This document shows positions 19,837-27,470 of a DNA stretch of 42,859 nt, piece after piece. This stretch comes from Gammaproteobacteria bacterium (GTDB lineage: Bacteria; Pseudomonadota; Gammaproteobacteria; Pseudomonadales; Azotimanducaceae), in assembly GCA_009843635.1 (NCBI GenBank), contig VYDB01000028.1, positions 1 to 42,859 of the forward strand. Reading direction: 5' to 3'. Within the stretch, counting starts at the first letter, position 1; every line of letters starts with the position of its first letter. A model generated the notes under the pieces. The model saw only the letters and a list, made by a program, of their open reading frames with translations, searched no databases and was not told where the DNA came from. The position numbers were made by a program, and so were the translations under genes.

Positions 19837-20974
19837 CGGTGCCTTTCGGAATGTACTCGGTCAACTTGGGGATCGCGCCTACAGCGGTGAGGAAGTACTC
19901 CCTGTCTTTCTCGATGCCGATGCTCTCGTAGCCTACGGCGTTGCAAGCCGCCAATGTCGAACCGGCACCCGCGAAGGTATCCAGAACCACGCCTTCACCC
20001 AGCGGCAGCGCACCGCGCACAAGCTGCCGGAGGAAAGCCTGGGGCTTTAGGCTGGGGTGCGGCGCCAGTTCCCTTTCGGCGCGCCTCGTGGGCGCGGAGG
20101 CGATCACGTCTCCAAAGGGCTTTTCCTCGCCCGGACGGCGGAAGCCTCCGGTTCGCCATTTGCGCAGGTTATCTTGAACCCTGCCCTCTAGGGGCTTTCT
20201 CAAAACCAGCCAAGGTTCCCACATCGAGCGCGGCATTACGCTGACGCCGGCGAACTCATCATGCGCTCCCTTGGGCCGGTCTCCTCCGCGCATGGTCATG
20301 GTCAACCGCACGATCTCTCCCCTGCGTTCAAGCCCCGCACGGGTAAGCGCAGCGGCCACAATGTGCGACACCAGTGGATTGGACGCGACCACGACATTGG
20401 CGCCGGGCACCAATGCAGGCAGAACGGCTTTTCCCCAAACCAAAAAGAACGCATGGAGTTCTTGTAGCTGACTCTCGTCCAAAGTCGTAAAACGGGGGAC
20501 CGGCGAGCGCCGGTGGCCATCAAAGGCGGGCGGAAGTCGCCAGACGCCTCCCCGCCCCGCACGCAGCTTGCTCTGCTGCTCTTCGGTGTATTCGTGCAGG
20601 CCGTACGGTGGATCGGTCACGATGGCATGAACCGAGTGCGGTGGCCGCCGCTCAATCCAAGAAAAGCACTCATGGTGGTGCAGATTGGACTTTCCATAGG
20701 CAAAAGGAGCTTCCCAAGCCTCAATCTGCTCAAGGCGCGGCTGCCTTGGGCTCGACTGGTGAACCCCGGTTCGGTAAACGCCCCGAGCTTCCCGCACAAA
20801 AAGTCCCGGCGTGTTGAGCCTCAGATAGGATCGAATGGAAGATGTGGGGGTTTCGCCGATTTCCTTTCGAACGCCGGCTTCGATCCGCGCCACGGTCAAC
20901 GGAGCCTCGGAATCCTTCAGCACCTTGATGATGGCGTCGCGAACCCTTCCGGGAGGCTGCTTTTTTGACTTCAC
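19799..20974 (-). CDS. DNA methyltransferase (beta-class, N6-adenine or N4-cytosine) with N-terminal winged helix
   Basis: The 391-residue protein has the catalytic motif TDPPYGL (DPPY at 121-124) ahead of the SAM-binding motif LDTFAGAGSTLAA (FAGAGST at 334-340). That order defines the beta class; DPPY favours N6-adenine. SLKPQAFLRQLVRGAL just before motif I is typical. Residues about 10-70 look like a winged-helix domain of the HARE-HTH kind (DAIIKVLKDSEAPLTVARIE, then LFVREARGVYRTG), known from some restriction and modification enzymes. It could read DNA or regulate its own gene. The GTG start has AGGAC upstream and a promoter-like sequence about 50 bases away. Confidence 0.88.
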   Translation of the reverse strand: MKSKKQPPGRVRDAIIKVLKDSEAPLTVARIEAGVRKEIGETPTSSIRSYLRLNTPGLFVREARGVYRTGVHQSSPRQPRLEQIEAWEAPFAYGKSNLHHHECFSWIERRPPHSVHAIVTDPPYGLHEYTEEQQSKLRAGRGGVWRLPPAFDGHRRSPVPRFTTLDESQLQELHAFFLVWGKAVLPALVPGANVVVASNPLVSHIVAAALTRAGLERRGEIVRLTMTMRGGDRPKGAHDEFAGVSVMPRSMWEPWLVLRKPLEGRVQDNLRKWRTGGFRRPGEEKPFGDVIASAPTRRAERELAPHPSLKPQAFLRQLVRGALPLGEGVVLDTFAGAGSTLAACNAVGYESIGIEKDREYFLTAVGAIPKLTEYIPKGTARPCKSSPPGAS

Positions 20975-21022
20975 GCCGTTGTCCTAGTAGTGGTCCGGCT
21001 TCCCTGCGGGTGCCATTTCCAA

Positions 21023-21051
21023 ATGCTAGACGTCTGGACGTCTTGAGTCAA
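21023..21051 (-). promoter_or_regulatory. Promoter-like sequence of the methyltransferase gene with two GACGTC palindromes in the spacer
   Basis: On the minus strand a TTGACT -35 box (21051-21046) and a TAGCAT -10 box (21028-21023) are exactly 17 bases apart. Inside the spacer, GACGTC occurs at 21037-21042 and again at 21029-21034, eight bases centre to centre. The expected start of transcription is about 40 bases before the GTG. Paired palindromes between the two boxes are what an operator would look like. The binder is not known; the methyltransferase's own winged helix is one candidate. Confidence 0.6.
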
Positions 21052-21086
21052 AGGCCAAGCTGCCCAACTGTGAAGTCCAACTGACA

Positions 21087-21725
21087 TCAATCCGGGCTGT
21101 AGGGCTTCGCGGAGCCCGCCTCAACGTATCGGCGCAAACGTTCAAGCTGGCCGAGTTGGACCCGGTCCACGGGTTCCGCCCAAGAGGCGACATCGCGGCC
21201 ATTGACCCTGTAGCGATAGCTCAGCTTGGTGCCCGCTTCGGTCTCCTCCAAGTCGAAAGTCATGCTCCCCGCTACGCCCAACGGTTGCAACGGTCCCAAT
21301 CCACCGCTCAAGCGAAGGGCTTGGGGCGGCTGGACGAAATCCACAGTCATGTGCCGCACGAAGAGGCCGTCGCCGGAATCCTCGCAAAGCGCCACCAGTT
21401 TTCTTGATCGCGGGACAAGGTTGTCCCATGAGTCAACTTCCGCGCCCGGAGACTGTCCACTCGTCGGTTTGAGGCAGCGTCTCGTTTGGCAGTCGAACGA
21501 TAGGTTCGCCGCGTCGCCGGAATAGGTGTGGGCCGGATCCCACCACAGGCCGATTTCCTCGACGAGTGCCTCGAACACCCGTGCGGGCGGGGCCTTGATG
21601 TGCAGTTTGTGAACGGAGATGAAGCCATGTTCATCTGCCTCCGTCACTTCGGCAAGCCCCGGCTGGGCCAGCCACGCCATCAAGATGAAGCCCAGGCCGC
21701 CAAGAACGGCTAATCGGCACATCAT
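21087..21725 (-). CDS. Secreted SRPBCC/START-like (AHSA1-type) protein
   Basis: Starts with two consecutive ATG codons followed by a signal peptide (MMCRLAVLGGLGFILMAWLA, ending GLAEV), so the 212-residue protein should be exported. The mature part opens with LHIKAPPARVFEALVEEIG, the first strand and helix of the SRPBCC ligand-binding fold. It ends with SMTFDLEETEAGTKLSYRY and a long C-terminal helix. DAANLSFDCQTRRCLKP holds two cysteines that might form a disulfide outside the cytoplasm. GGAGA precedes the start. A longer frame upstream has no family support. The ligand and role are unknown. It lies between the methyltransferase promoter and the divergent argE. Confidence 0.7.
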   Translation of the reverse strand: MMCRLAVLGGLGFILMAWLAQPGLAEVTEADEHGFISVHKLHIKAPPARVFEALVEEIGLWWDPAHTYSGDAANLSFDCQTRRCLKPTSGQSPGAEVDSWDNLVPRSRKLVALCEDSGDGLFVRHMTVDFVQPPQALRLSGGLGPLQPLGVAGSMTFDLEETEAGTKLSYRYRVNGRDVASWAEPVDRVQLGQLERLRRYVEAGSAKPYSPD

Positions 21726-21812
21726 CAGGTTGTCTCCAGCAATTCCGTAAAAGGTTAGCAAAGCCACCGAAAAAAGAGGAAAATTCCGCGTCCTTAGTGC
21801 GGGAGGGACATC

Positions 21813-22958
21813 GTGCCGCTGCCAACGTTCCAGGAAATGCTGGGGACGCTGATCGCCGAGCCATCGGTGAGCTGCACCTGCGCCGATGTCGATCAGAGCA
21901 ATCTGAGGGTCGTCGAGCACTTGGCGGGTTGGCTTGAGGACTTGGGCGCGTCCATCGAACTGATGCCGTTGCCCGACGTCGCCGGCAAGGCCAACCTGAT
22001 CGCGACCCTAGGTGCTGGCGAAGGGGGCTTGGTGCTGGCTGGGCACACCGACACCGTGCCCTTCGACGAGGCCGCCTGGAGCCAGGATCCTTTTGCGATG
22101 ACCGAGCGCGATGACCGCTTCTACGGCTTGGGCGCTTGCGACATGAAGGGCTTCTTTCCGGTGGCGCTCAGTGCTGCCGCCGCCTTCGCCAACCGCAAGC
22201 TGCGCGCGCCGCTGGTCTTGGTGGCCACCTGCGACGAGGAATCCTCCATGGCCGGAGGCCGATTTCTCATGGAGTCCGGCAAGCCCCGGGCCGAGGCCGC
22301 CATCATCGGCGAACCCACTGGGCTTAAGCCCATACACGCCCACAAGGGCTTCATGCTGATCTCGATTCAGCTCGAGGGTGCCGCCGGGCACTCGTCCAAT
22401 CCGGCCCTGGGCCGCAACGCACTGGACGCCATGCATTCGGTGATGACGGAGTTGATCCGCTTTCGCGAGGAACTCGGCCGCCAGCACCGCAGTCCGTTGT
22501 TTGAAATCGAAGTGCCCACCCTGAACCTGGGCTGCTTGCGGGCCGGCGACAATCCCAACCGCATCTGCGGCCAAGCCGAACTGCAGATTGACCTGCGCCT
22601 GTTGCCCGGCATGGACTCGGATGCGGTGCTTGAGAGCCTGCGCGCCCGAGTGGAGGCAGTCGCCGCCGCTGCCGGCGCGCCAGCCACCGTAGCGTCCCTG
22701 CACCCGCCGGTGCCCGCCTTCGAGACCGCTCAGGAAGGACCGCTCGTGCAACTGCTGAGCGGCCTGTCCGGCAACGCGCCGGGCAGCGTCAGCTTCGGCA
22801 CGGAGGCGCATTTCTACCAGTGCCTGGGGCTGGAGACCGTGGTGTTCGGCCCCGGCAGCATCGACCAAGCCCACCAGCCCAACGAGTTTCTGGCTCACGA
22901 GCAGGTCGCGCCGGCGCAAAACGCCTTGGAACAGGCCATCGCGCACTACTGTCTTTAG
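21813..22958 (+). CDS. argE: Acetylornithine deacetylase
   Basis: Hydrolyses N-acetylornithine to ornithine in the linear arginine pathway. The 381-residue M20 metallopeptidase-family enzyme shows VLAGHTDTVPFDEAAW (first metal His), GLGACDMKGFFPVAL (bridging Asp and the ArgE-specific CDMKG), TCDEESSMAGGRFL (catalytic and metal Glu), IIGEPTGLKPIHAHKG and the C-terminal DQAHQPNEF. The GTG start is supported by GGGAGG a few bases before it. argA follows after 13 bases. Having both genes suggests acetyl groups are hydrolysed rather than recycled, unless argJ exists elsewhere. Confidence 0.95.
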   Translation: MPLPTFQEMLGTLIAEPSVSCTCADVDQSNLRVVEHLAGWLEDLGASIELMPLPDVAGKANLIATLGAGEGGLVLAGHTDTVPFDEAAWSQDPFAMTERDDRFYGLGACDMKGFFPVALSAAAAFANRKLRAPLVLVATCDEESSMAGGRFLMESGKPRAEAAIIGEPTGLKPIHAHKGFMLISIQLEGAAGHSSNPALGRNALDAMHSVMTELIRFREELGRQHRSPLFEIEVPTLNLGCLRAGDNPNRICGQAELQIDLRLLPGMDSDAVLESLRARVEAVAAAAGAPATVASLHPPVPAFETAQEGPLVQLLSGLSGNAPGSVSFGTEAHFYQCLGLETVVFGPGSIDQAHQPNEFLAHEQVAPAQNALEQAIAHYCL

Positions 22959-22971
22959 ATCGCGACGCGCC

Positions 22972-24297
22972 ATGAACACCCAGGATTACGCCCGCTGGTT
23001 CCGCGCCTCGACGCCCTACATCAGCGCCCATCGCAAGCAGACCTTTGTCGTGCTGCTGCCCGGCGAAGCGCTCGCCCACCCAAATCTGGTCAACGTCGTG
23101 CATGACTTGGCGCTGCTGCACGTGTTGGGGGTGCGGTTGGTAATCGTTCACGGCGCCCGTCCGCAGATCAACGCCGCCCTGTCGGACAGCCGTTCGGCCT
23201 GCCGCATGGAAACCCACGACGGGGTGGCGCGCCGCATCACCGACCCGGACGCCATGCAGGCCATCGCCGGGGTGTACGGGCAGTTGCGCACCGAGTTGGA
23301 GGCGCTGTTCTCCACCGGCGTGCCGACCAGCCCGCTGCACAACGCCGAGATTCAGATCGCTGGCGGCAATTTCATCACTGCCCGGCCGATCGGCGTGTTG
23401 GACGGCGTGGACTATCAACTGACCGGCCGGCCACGACGTGTGCAGGCCCACCGGCTGAACGCCATGCTCGACGCCGGCGCCATCGTGCTGCTCTCGCCCA
23501 TCGGCTACTCCCCCTCCGGCCAACCGTTCAACCTGGCGGCGGATGAGTTGGCTGGGGAAGTCGCCGTGGCCCTCAAGGCCCGCAAGTTGATCGCTTTCGA
23601 CCGACAGCCTTACCTAGCCGACGCCGACGGCCAGAGGTTGGGCAATCTATCGCCGGCAAGCGCCAGCGCCATGCTGGAATCGGGCTCGGTCGACGAGGCA
23701 ACCGGACGGCACCTGGCGACGTTGGCGCAGGCGGTCGCCGGCGGGGTCGCCAGCGGCCAGCTCGTCAGCCACGAGGACGACGGCGCGCTGCTCGCCGAGC
23801 TTTTCACCGCCGAGGGCGTCGGCACCCAGATCACCGAGGACGACCGCCACACCGTGCGCCGGGCCGAGCCTCGGGACGTGGCCGACATCGTGGAGGTGAT
23901 CCGGCCCTTGGAGGAGGCCGGGGTGCTGGTGAAGCGTTCCCGCGACCGGCTCGAACGGGAAGTCGAGCGCTTCCTGGTCGCCGAGGTCGATGGCTTCGTG
24001 ATCGGTTGCTGCGCGCTCTATCCCGCCGGGAACAGCGTGGAGCTGGCCTGCGTGGCCGTGCATCCGGCGCATCGCTCCGCGGCTGGCAGCGGCGCGGGCG
24101 CACGGCTGCTGGCGGCGGCCGAGGACGCCGCTCGGGCCCAAGGCTTCGAGCGGATGTTCGTGCTCACCACCCAAACCCGGGATTGGTTCGTCGAGCAGGG
24201 TTTCGAGGACGGGTCCTTGGATGACCTGCCCACACCCAAGCAGACGCTCTACAATCATGCGCGCGGTGCCAAGGTGCTGGTCAAGGCCCTGGCTTGA
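22972..24297 (+). CDS. argA: N-acetylglutamate synthase
   Basis: Makes N-acetylglutamate from glutamate and acetyl-CoA, the first step of arginine synthesis. The 441 residues combine an amino-acid-kinase-like N-terminal domain and a C-terminal GNAT domain. The first has RLVIVHGARPQIN and the ELAGEVAVALKARKLI region, and in E. coli it binds arginine for feedback. The second starts near VRRAEPRDVADIVEVIRPLE and includes GCCALYP, CVAVHPAHR and FERMFVLTTQTRDWF. An extra Ser-Ala-Ala-Gly stretch lies in the acetyl-CoA loop. It is cotranscribed with argE upstream and probably ilvD downstream. Confidence 0.95.
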   Translation: MNTQDYARWFRASTPYISAHRKQTFVVLLPGEALAHPNLVNVVHDLALLHVLGVRLVIVHGARPQINAALSDSRSACRMETHDGVARRITDPDAMQAIAGVYGQLRTELEALFSTGVPTSPLHNAEIQIAGGNFITARPIGVLDGVDYQLTGRPRRVQAHRLNAMLDAGAIVLLSPIGYSPSGQPFNLAADELAGEVAVALKARKLIAFDRQPYLADADGQRLGNLSPASASAMLESGSVDEATGRHLATLAQAVAGGVASGQLVSHEDDGALLAELFTAEGVGTQITEDDRHTVRRAEPRDVADIVEVIRPLEEAGVLVKRSRDRLEREVERFLVAEVDGFVIGCCALYPAGNSVELACVAVHPAHRSAAGSGAGARLLAAAEDAARAQGFERMFVLTTQTRDWFVEQGFEDGSLDDLPTPKQTLYNHARGAKVLVKALA

Positions 24298-24368
24298 GCG
24301 GCAGTGCGGCGAACGCCCTTTGCCCGAGCCTGAAAGCGTCCAATCCAACAAGCAAGGAAGTGGCAACG

Positions 24369-26039
24369 ATGAACGACCAACGCCCGTACTCCTCAATCGT
24401 CGTGGACGGCGTCGCCCAAGCGCCGAGCCGGGCCATGCTGCGCGCCGTCGGCTTCACCGGGGCCGACTTCGACAAGCCCCAGGTGGGCATCGCTTCGACC
24501 TGGAGCATGGTCACGCCCTGCAACATGCACATCAACGAGCTGGCCGAAGCGGCGGCGAAGGGGGCCGATGAGGCCGGCGCCAAGAGCGTGCCCTTCAACA
24601 CCATCACCGTCTCCGACGGCATCGCCAACGGCACCCCGGGGATGCGCTACTCACTGGTGTCCCGGGAGGTCATCGCCGACTCCATCGAAGCGGTGGTCTG
24701 CGCACAGGGTTTCGACGGCTTCGTCGCCATCGGCGGCTGCGACAAGAACATGCCCGGCTGCGCCATGGCCATGGCCCGCATCGACCGGCCCAGCGTGTTC
24801 GTTTACGGTGGCACCATTGCGCTGGGCGCGGAGCGGCGCGACGTCATTTCGGTGTTCACGGCGGTCGGCCAGCACGCCGCGGGCGCGATCACCGATGCGC
24901 AATTGAAGGAGGTGGAGCGCACCGCGATCCCCGGCCCCGGCTCCTGCAGCGGCATGTACACGGCCAACACCATGGCTTCCGCCATCGAAGCCTTGGGGTT
25001 GTCGCTGCCGGGCAGCTCCGCCCAGGAGGCCACCTCCCAGGCCAAGCGCACCGACAGCTACAACGCCGGCGCCGCCGTCCACCGGCTCATCGAGCGCGGC
25101 ATCAAGCCAAGCGACATCTTAAGCCGGGAGTCCTTCGAGAACGCCATCACCGTGGCCATCGCCCTGGGAGGCTCCACCAACTTGGTGCTGCACCTGCTGG
25201 CCATGGCCAACGCGGCGGACGTGCCGCTCGAACTCGACGACTTCTCCCGCGTGGGCCAAGGCGTGCCGGTGCTGGCCGACATGCGCCCGGCGGGCCAGTA
25301 CGCCATGTCCGAGTTGATAGACATCGGCGGCATCCAGCCGTTGATGAAGACGCTGCTCGATGCGGGCCTGCTGCACGGCGGCTGCCTGACGGTCACTGGC
25401 CGGACCTTGGCGGAGAACCTGGCCGACGTGGCACCCTATCCGCCGGACCAAGAGATCGTCCGGCCCCTTGACGCGCCCTTCAAGCCGGACAGCCACTTGG
25501 TGGTGCTCTACGGCAACCTAGCCCCGGAAGGCGCGGTGGCCAAGATCACCGGCCACGAGGGCTTGCGCTTCACCGGCACGGCGCGTTGCTTCCACGGCGA
25601 GGAAGCGGCCATGGGCGCAATCATGACAGGCGCGGTGGGCAAGGGCGACGTGATCGTGGTGCGCTACGAAGGCCCTCGAGGCGGGCCCGGCATGCGCGAG
25701 ATGCTGTCGCCAACGAGCGCCATCAACGGCCGCGGGCTGTCCGGCGACGTGGCGCTCATCACCGATGGCCGCTTCTCAGGCGGCTCGAACGGCTTCGTGA
25801 TCGGCCACATCACCCCGGAAGCCTTTGACGGCGGCCCCATCGCGCTGCTGGAGGATGGCGATGAAATCACCATCGACGCCGAGCGGCGGGAGATCAACGT
25901 CAACCTGAGCGATGCCGAGTTGGCGAGCCGACAGGCTGGCTGGCAACCCCCACCGCCCTATGCGGAGAAGGGGCTGCTTGCCAAGTACGCCAAGCTGGTG
26001 AGCTCCGCCAGCCAGGGCGCAGTGACGGACGGGCGCTAG
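24369..26039 (+). CDS. ilvD: Dihydroxy-acid dehydratase, short form
   Basis: Dehydrates dihydroxy-isovalerate and dihydroxy-methylvalerate in valine, leucine and isoleucine synthesis. The ATG with AAGGAAG upstream gives 556 residues; the frame before it is not conserved. Three cysteines sit where iron-sulfur ligands are expected: Cys51 (VTPCNMH), Cys124 (GGCDKNMPGC) and Cys193 (PGSCSGMYTANTM). Further motifs are SPTSAINGRGLSGDVAL and DGRFSGGSNGFVIGH. E. coli and Pseudomonas enzymes are about 612-616 residues with a [4Fe-4S] cluster. The shorter type, as in cyanobacteria, mycobacteria and plants, tends to carry an oxygen-tolerant [2Fe-2S] cluster. Confidence 0.95.
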   Translation: MNDQRPYSSIVVDGVAQAPSRAMLRAVGFTGADFDKPQVGIASTWSMVTPCNMHINELAEAAAKGADEAGAKSVPFNTITVSDGIANGTPGMRYSLVSREVIADSIEAVVCAQGFDGFVAIGGCDKNMPGCAMAMARIDRPSVFVYGGTIALGAERRDVISVFTAVGQHAAGAITDAQLKEVERTAIPGPGSCSGMYTANTMASAIEALGLSLPGSSAQEATSQAKRTDSYNAGAAVHRLIERGIKPSDILSRESFENAITVAIALGGSTNLVLHLLAMANAADVPLELDDFSRVGQGVPVLADMRPAGQYAMSELIDIGGIQPLMKTLLDAGLLHGGCLTVTGRTLAENLADVAPYPPDQEIVRPLDAPFKPDSHLVVLYGNLAPEGAVAKITGHEGLRFTGTARCFHGEEAAMGAIMTGAVGKGDVIVVRYEGPRGGPGMREMLSPTSAINGRGLSGDVALITDGRFSGGSNGFVIGHITPEAFDGGPIALLEDGDEITIDAERREINVNLSDAELASRQAGWQPPPPYAEKGLLAKYAKLVSSASQGAVTDGR

Positions 26040-26040
26040 C

Positions 26041-26056
26041 GCGGCCTGACGGCCGC
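26041..26056 (+). terminator. Hairpin right after ilvD
   Basis: GCGGCC and GGCCGC form a perfect 6-bp GC-only stem around TGAC, followed by GTTT. It starts one base after the ilvD stop, where an intrinsic terminator would lie. The T-run is short, so efficiency is uncertain. Confidence 0.5.
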
Positions 26057-26060
26057 GTTT

Positions 26061-26084
26061 GGAGTTTCGCTGGCGCGAAACTCC
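26061..26084. repeat. Perfect 9-bp inverted repeat between ilvD and the RRM gene
   Basis: GGAGTTTCG and CGAAACTCC flank a six-base loop. Together with the hairpin just before it, this makes two stem-loops in 44 bases between convergent genes. It may terminate transcription from the right or be a dispersed palindromic element; only one copy was noticed in the window. Confidence 0.45.
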
Positions 26085-26118
26085 GCGCCTGCAGTCGACC
26101 CGAGCCTGAGGATGCCGC

Positions 26119-26373
26119 TTAGCGGCGTTCCCGGGAGCGTTCCTTGGCTTGGCTGACGCGCAGGCGGCGCGACTTCACCTCGGTTTCGTTGAGTGCGGAG
26201 ATGGCGGCTCGGGCGTCGTCGTCGCCCATTTCCACGAAGCCGAAGCCTCGGGAGCGTCCGGTTTCCCGGTCCATGACCACGTTGGCCGAATGGACCTCGC
26301 CGTACTCCGCAAAGAGTTCCTCAAGTTGGGGGTCGTCGATGGCCCAAGGCAGGTTGCCCACATATATCTTCAT
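26119..26373 (-). CDS. Small RRM-domain RNA-binding protein
   Basis: An 84-residue protein consisting of one RNA-recognition motif. RNP-2 is IYVGNLP right after the start, and RNP-1 is RSRGFGFVEM. The tail SQAKERSRERR is basic and may help RNA binding. Stand-alone RRM proteins of this kind occur in many bacteria and are often linked to cold or stress, but the targets are unknown. The ATG before KIYVGNL is chosen because the domain begins there; upstream codons in frame are not conserved. The gene converges on ilvD and diverges from the VOC gene, with about 170 bases of leader space. Confidence 0.9.
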   Translation of the reverse strand: MKIYVGNLPWAIDDPQLEELFAEYGEVHSANVVMDRETGRSRGFGFVEMGDDDARAAISALNETEVKSRRLRVSQAKERSRERR

Positions 26374-26534
26374 TCTTTGTTCCAAATTAGCGGTGATTGA
26401 AATGGCCAGCACTCAGCTGACCGCGAACCGGGACACCGCAAAGAACAATAGAACAGGAGGCCAAGGCTTCACCTTCACTTGAACATGAGGCGGGGATCCA
26501 GTGGGGCGCTACCTTACGGCAAAGCGCAACCGTG

Positions 26535-26540
26535 TACAAT
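26535..26540 (+). promoter_or_regulatory. -10-like hexamer close to the VOC start codon
   Basis: TACAAT ends seven bases before the ATG at 26548. If used, the transcript would begin at or next to that ATG and be leaderless. A -35-like TTACGG at 26514 is only 15 bases upstream, so support is weak. Confidence 0.3.
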
Positions 26541-26547
26541 GCGCAAC

Positions 26548-26910
26548 ATGAAACTTTCGTACATCAATCTCTTCGTCAGCGACCTCGGCCAAGCGGTGCG
26601 GTTTTACAGCGAGACGCTGGGCTTCGAGCTGCTCTTTGAGGACGCGGACTTCGGCTACGCCTCCTTCCAGACCGGCCCGGTGCGCTTGGCCGTGGCCGCC
26701 ACCGACGACGAGGCCCTGGTGGGCCGCCACACGGGCATCGGCTTCGCGGTTGACGATCTCATCGCCGCCCATCAAGCCTTGGCCGAGAAGGGCGTGGAGT
26801 TCTCCAGCCCGCCGCAAAAGCAGCCTTGGGGCGGCTTCATGGCGATGCTCCTCGACCCGGACGGCAACAGCTTCTACTTGGACCAAGTGGACCTCGAAGC
26901 CCACGCCTAA
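26548..26910 (+). CDS. VOC (glyoxalase/bleomycin-resistance fold) family protein
   Basis: A 120-residue single VOC domain. It begins MKLSYINLFVSDLGQAVRFY, then ETLGFELLFEDADFGYASF, and closes with MAMLLDPDGNSFYLDQV, where the last acidic residues usually bind a metal. This fold serves glyoxalases, dioxygenases and resistance proteins, and the sequence does not say which. The ATG at 26548 is preferred because the fold starts directly after it; an in-frame ATG three codons earlier overlaps the -10-like box. A GNAT gene follows after 14 bases and is likely cotranscribed. Confidence 0.85.
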   Translation: MKLSYINLFVSDLGQAVRFYSETLGFELLFEDADFGYASFQTGPVRLAVAATDDEALVGRHTGIGFAVDDLIAAHQALAEKGVEFSSPPQKQPWGGFMAMLLDPDGNSFYLDQVDLEAHA

Positions 26911-26924
26911 TCGGTGGGCAAACG

Positions 26925-27470
26925 ATGCTCCAGAAGGTCACCGTCACCTATCTCGATTACGACGGCGGGGAAGCCGACAGCGAAGGGGCGGCGGACCGGC
27001 CCTACGACCTGCGCGAGGCCGCCTCCCCCTGCCCGGAGCTCAATCGATTCCTCTATGTGAGCGTTGGCTACCCCTGGTGCTGGCACATGCGCCTGTCCTG
27101 GAGCTACCGACAGTGGCTCGACTACCTCGAAGATCCTGGGGTGACCACTTGGATCGGCTACGACGGCGGCAATCCCGTCGGCTACTTTGAGCTGCGTCGA
27201 GACGCCGAAGGCGCGGTGGAAATCGCCTACTTCGGGCTGCTGCCGCACTACGTTGGGCGGGGCCTTGGCAAGCTCCTGCTCGCCGACGCCATCGCCAAGG
27301 CCAGCGCCTTTGGCGACGGGCGCATCTGGCTGCACACTTGCTCCCTGGACCATCCGGCGGCCTTGCCGAACTACTTGGCGCGGGGGTTCAGGGTGCGCAA
27401 GACCGAAGTGGTGGAGGAAGCGCTGCCGGACAGCCCGCTGGAGCCGTGGCCTGGCGCGCAAGCGCGTTAG
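26925..27470 (+). CDS. GNAT-family N-acetyltransferase
   Basis: A 181-residue acetyltransferase. The acetyl-CoA binding core reads VEIAYFGLLPHYVGRGLGKL, with the R-G-x-G pyrophosphate loop in GRGLGK, and later YLARGFRVRKTE forms the typical C-terminal strand. The first 60 residues include WCWHMRLSWSYRQW, an aromatic-rich segment that may shape the acceptor site. The substrate is unknown. The ATG lies 14 bases after the VOC stop. The stop overlaps that of the convergent hemE by four bases. Confidence 0.87.
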   Translation: MLQKVTVTYLDYDGGEADSEGAADRPYDLREAASPCPELNRFLYVSVGYPWCWHMRLSWSYRQWLDYLEDPGVTTWIGYDGGNPVGYFELRRDAEGAVEIAYFGLLPHYVGRGLGKLLLADAIAKASAFGDGRIWLHTCSLDHPAALPNYLARGFRVRKTEVVEEALPDSPLEPWPGAQAR

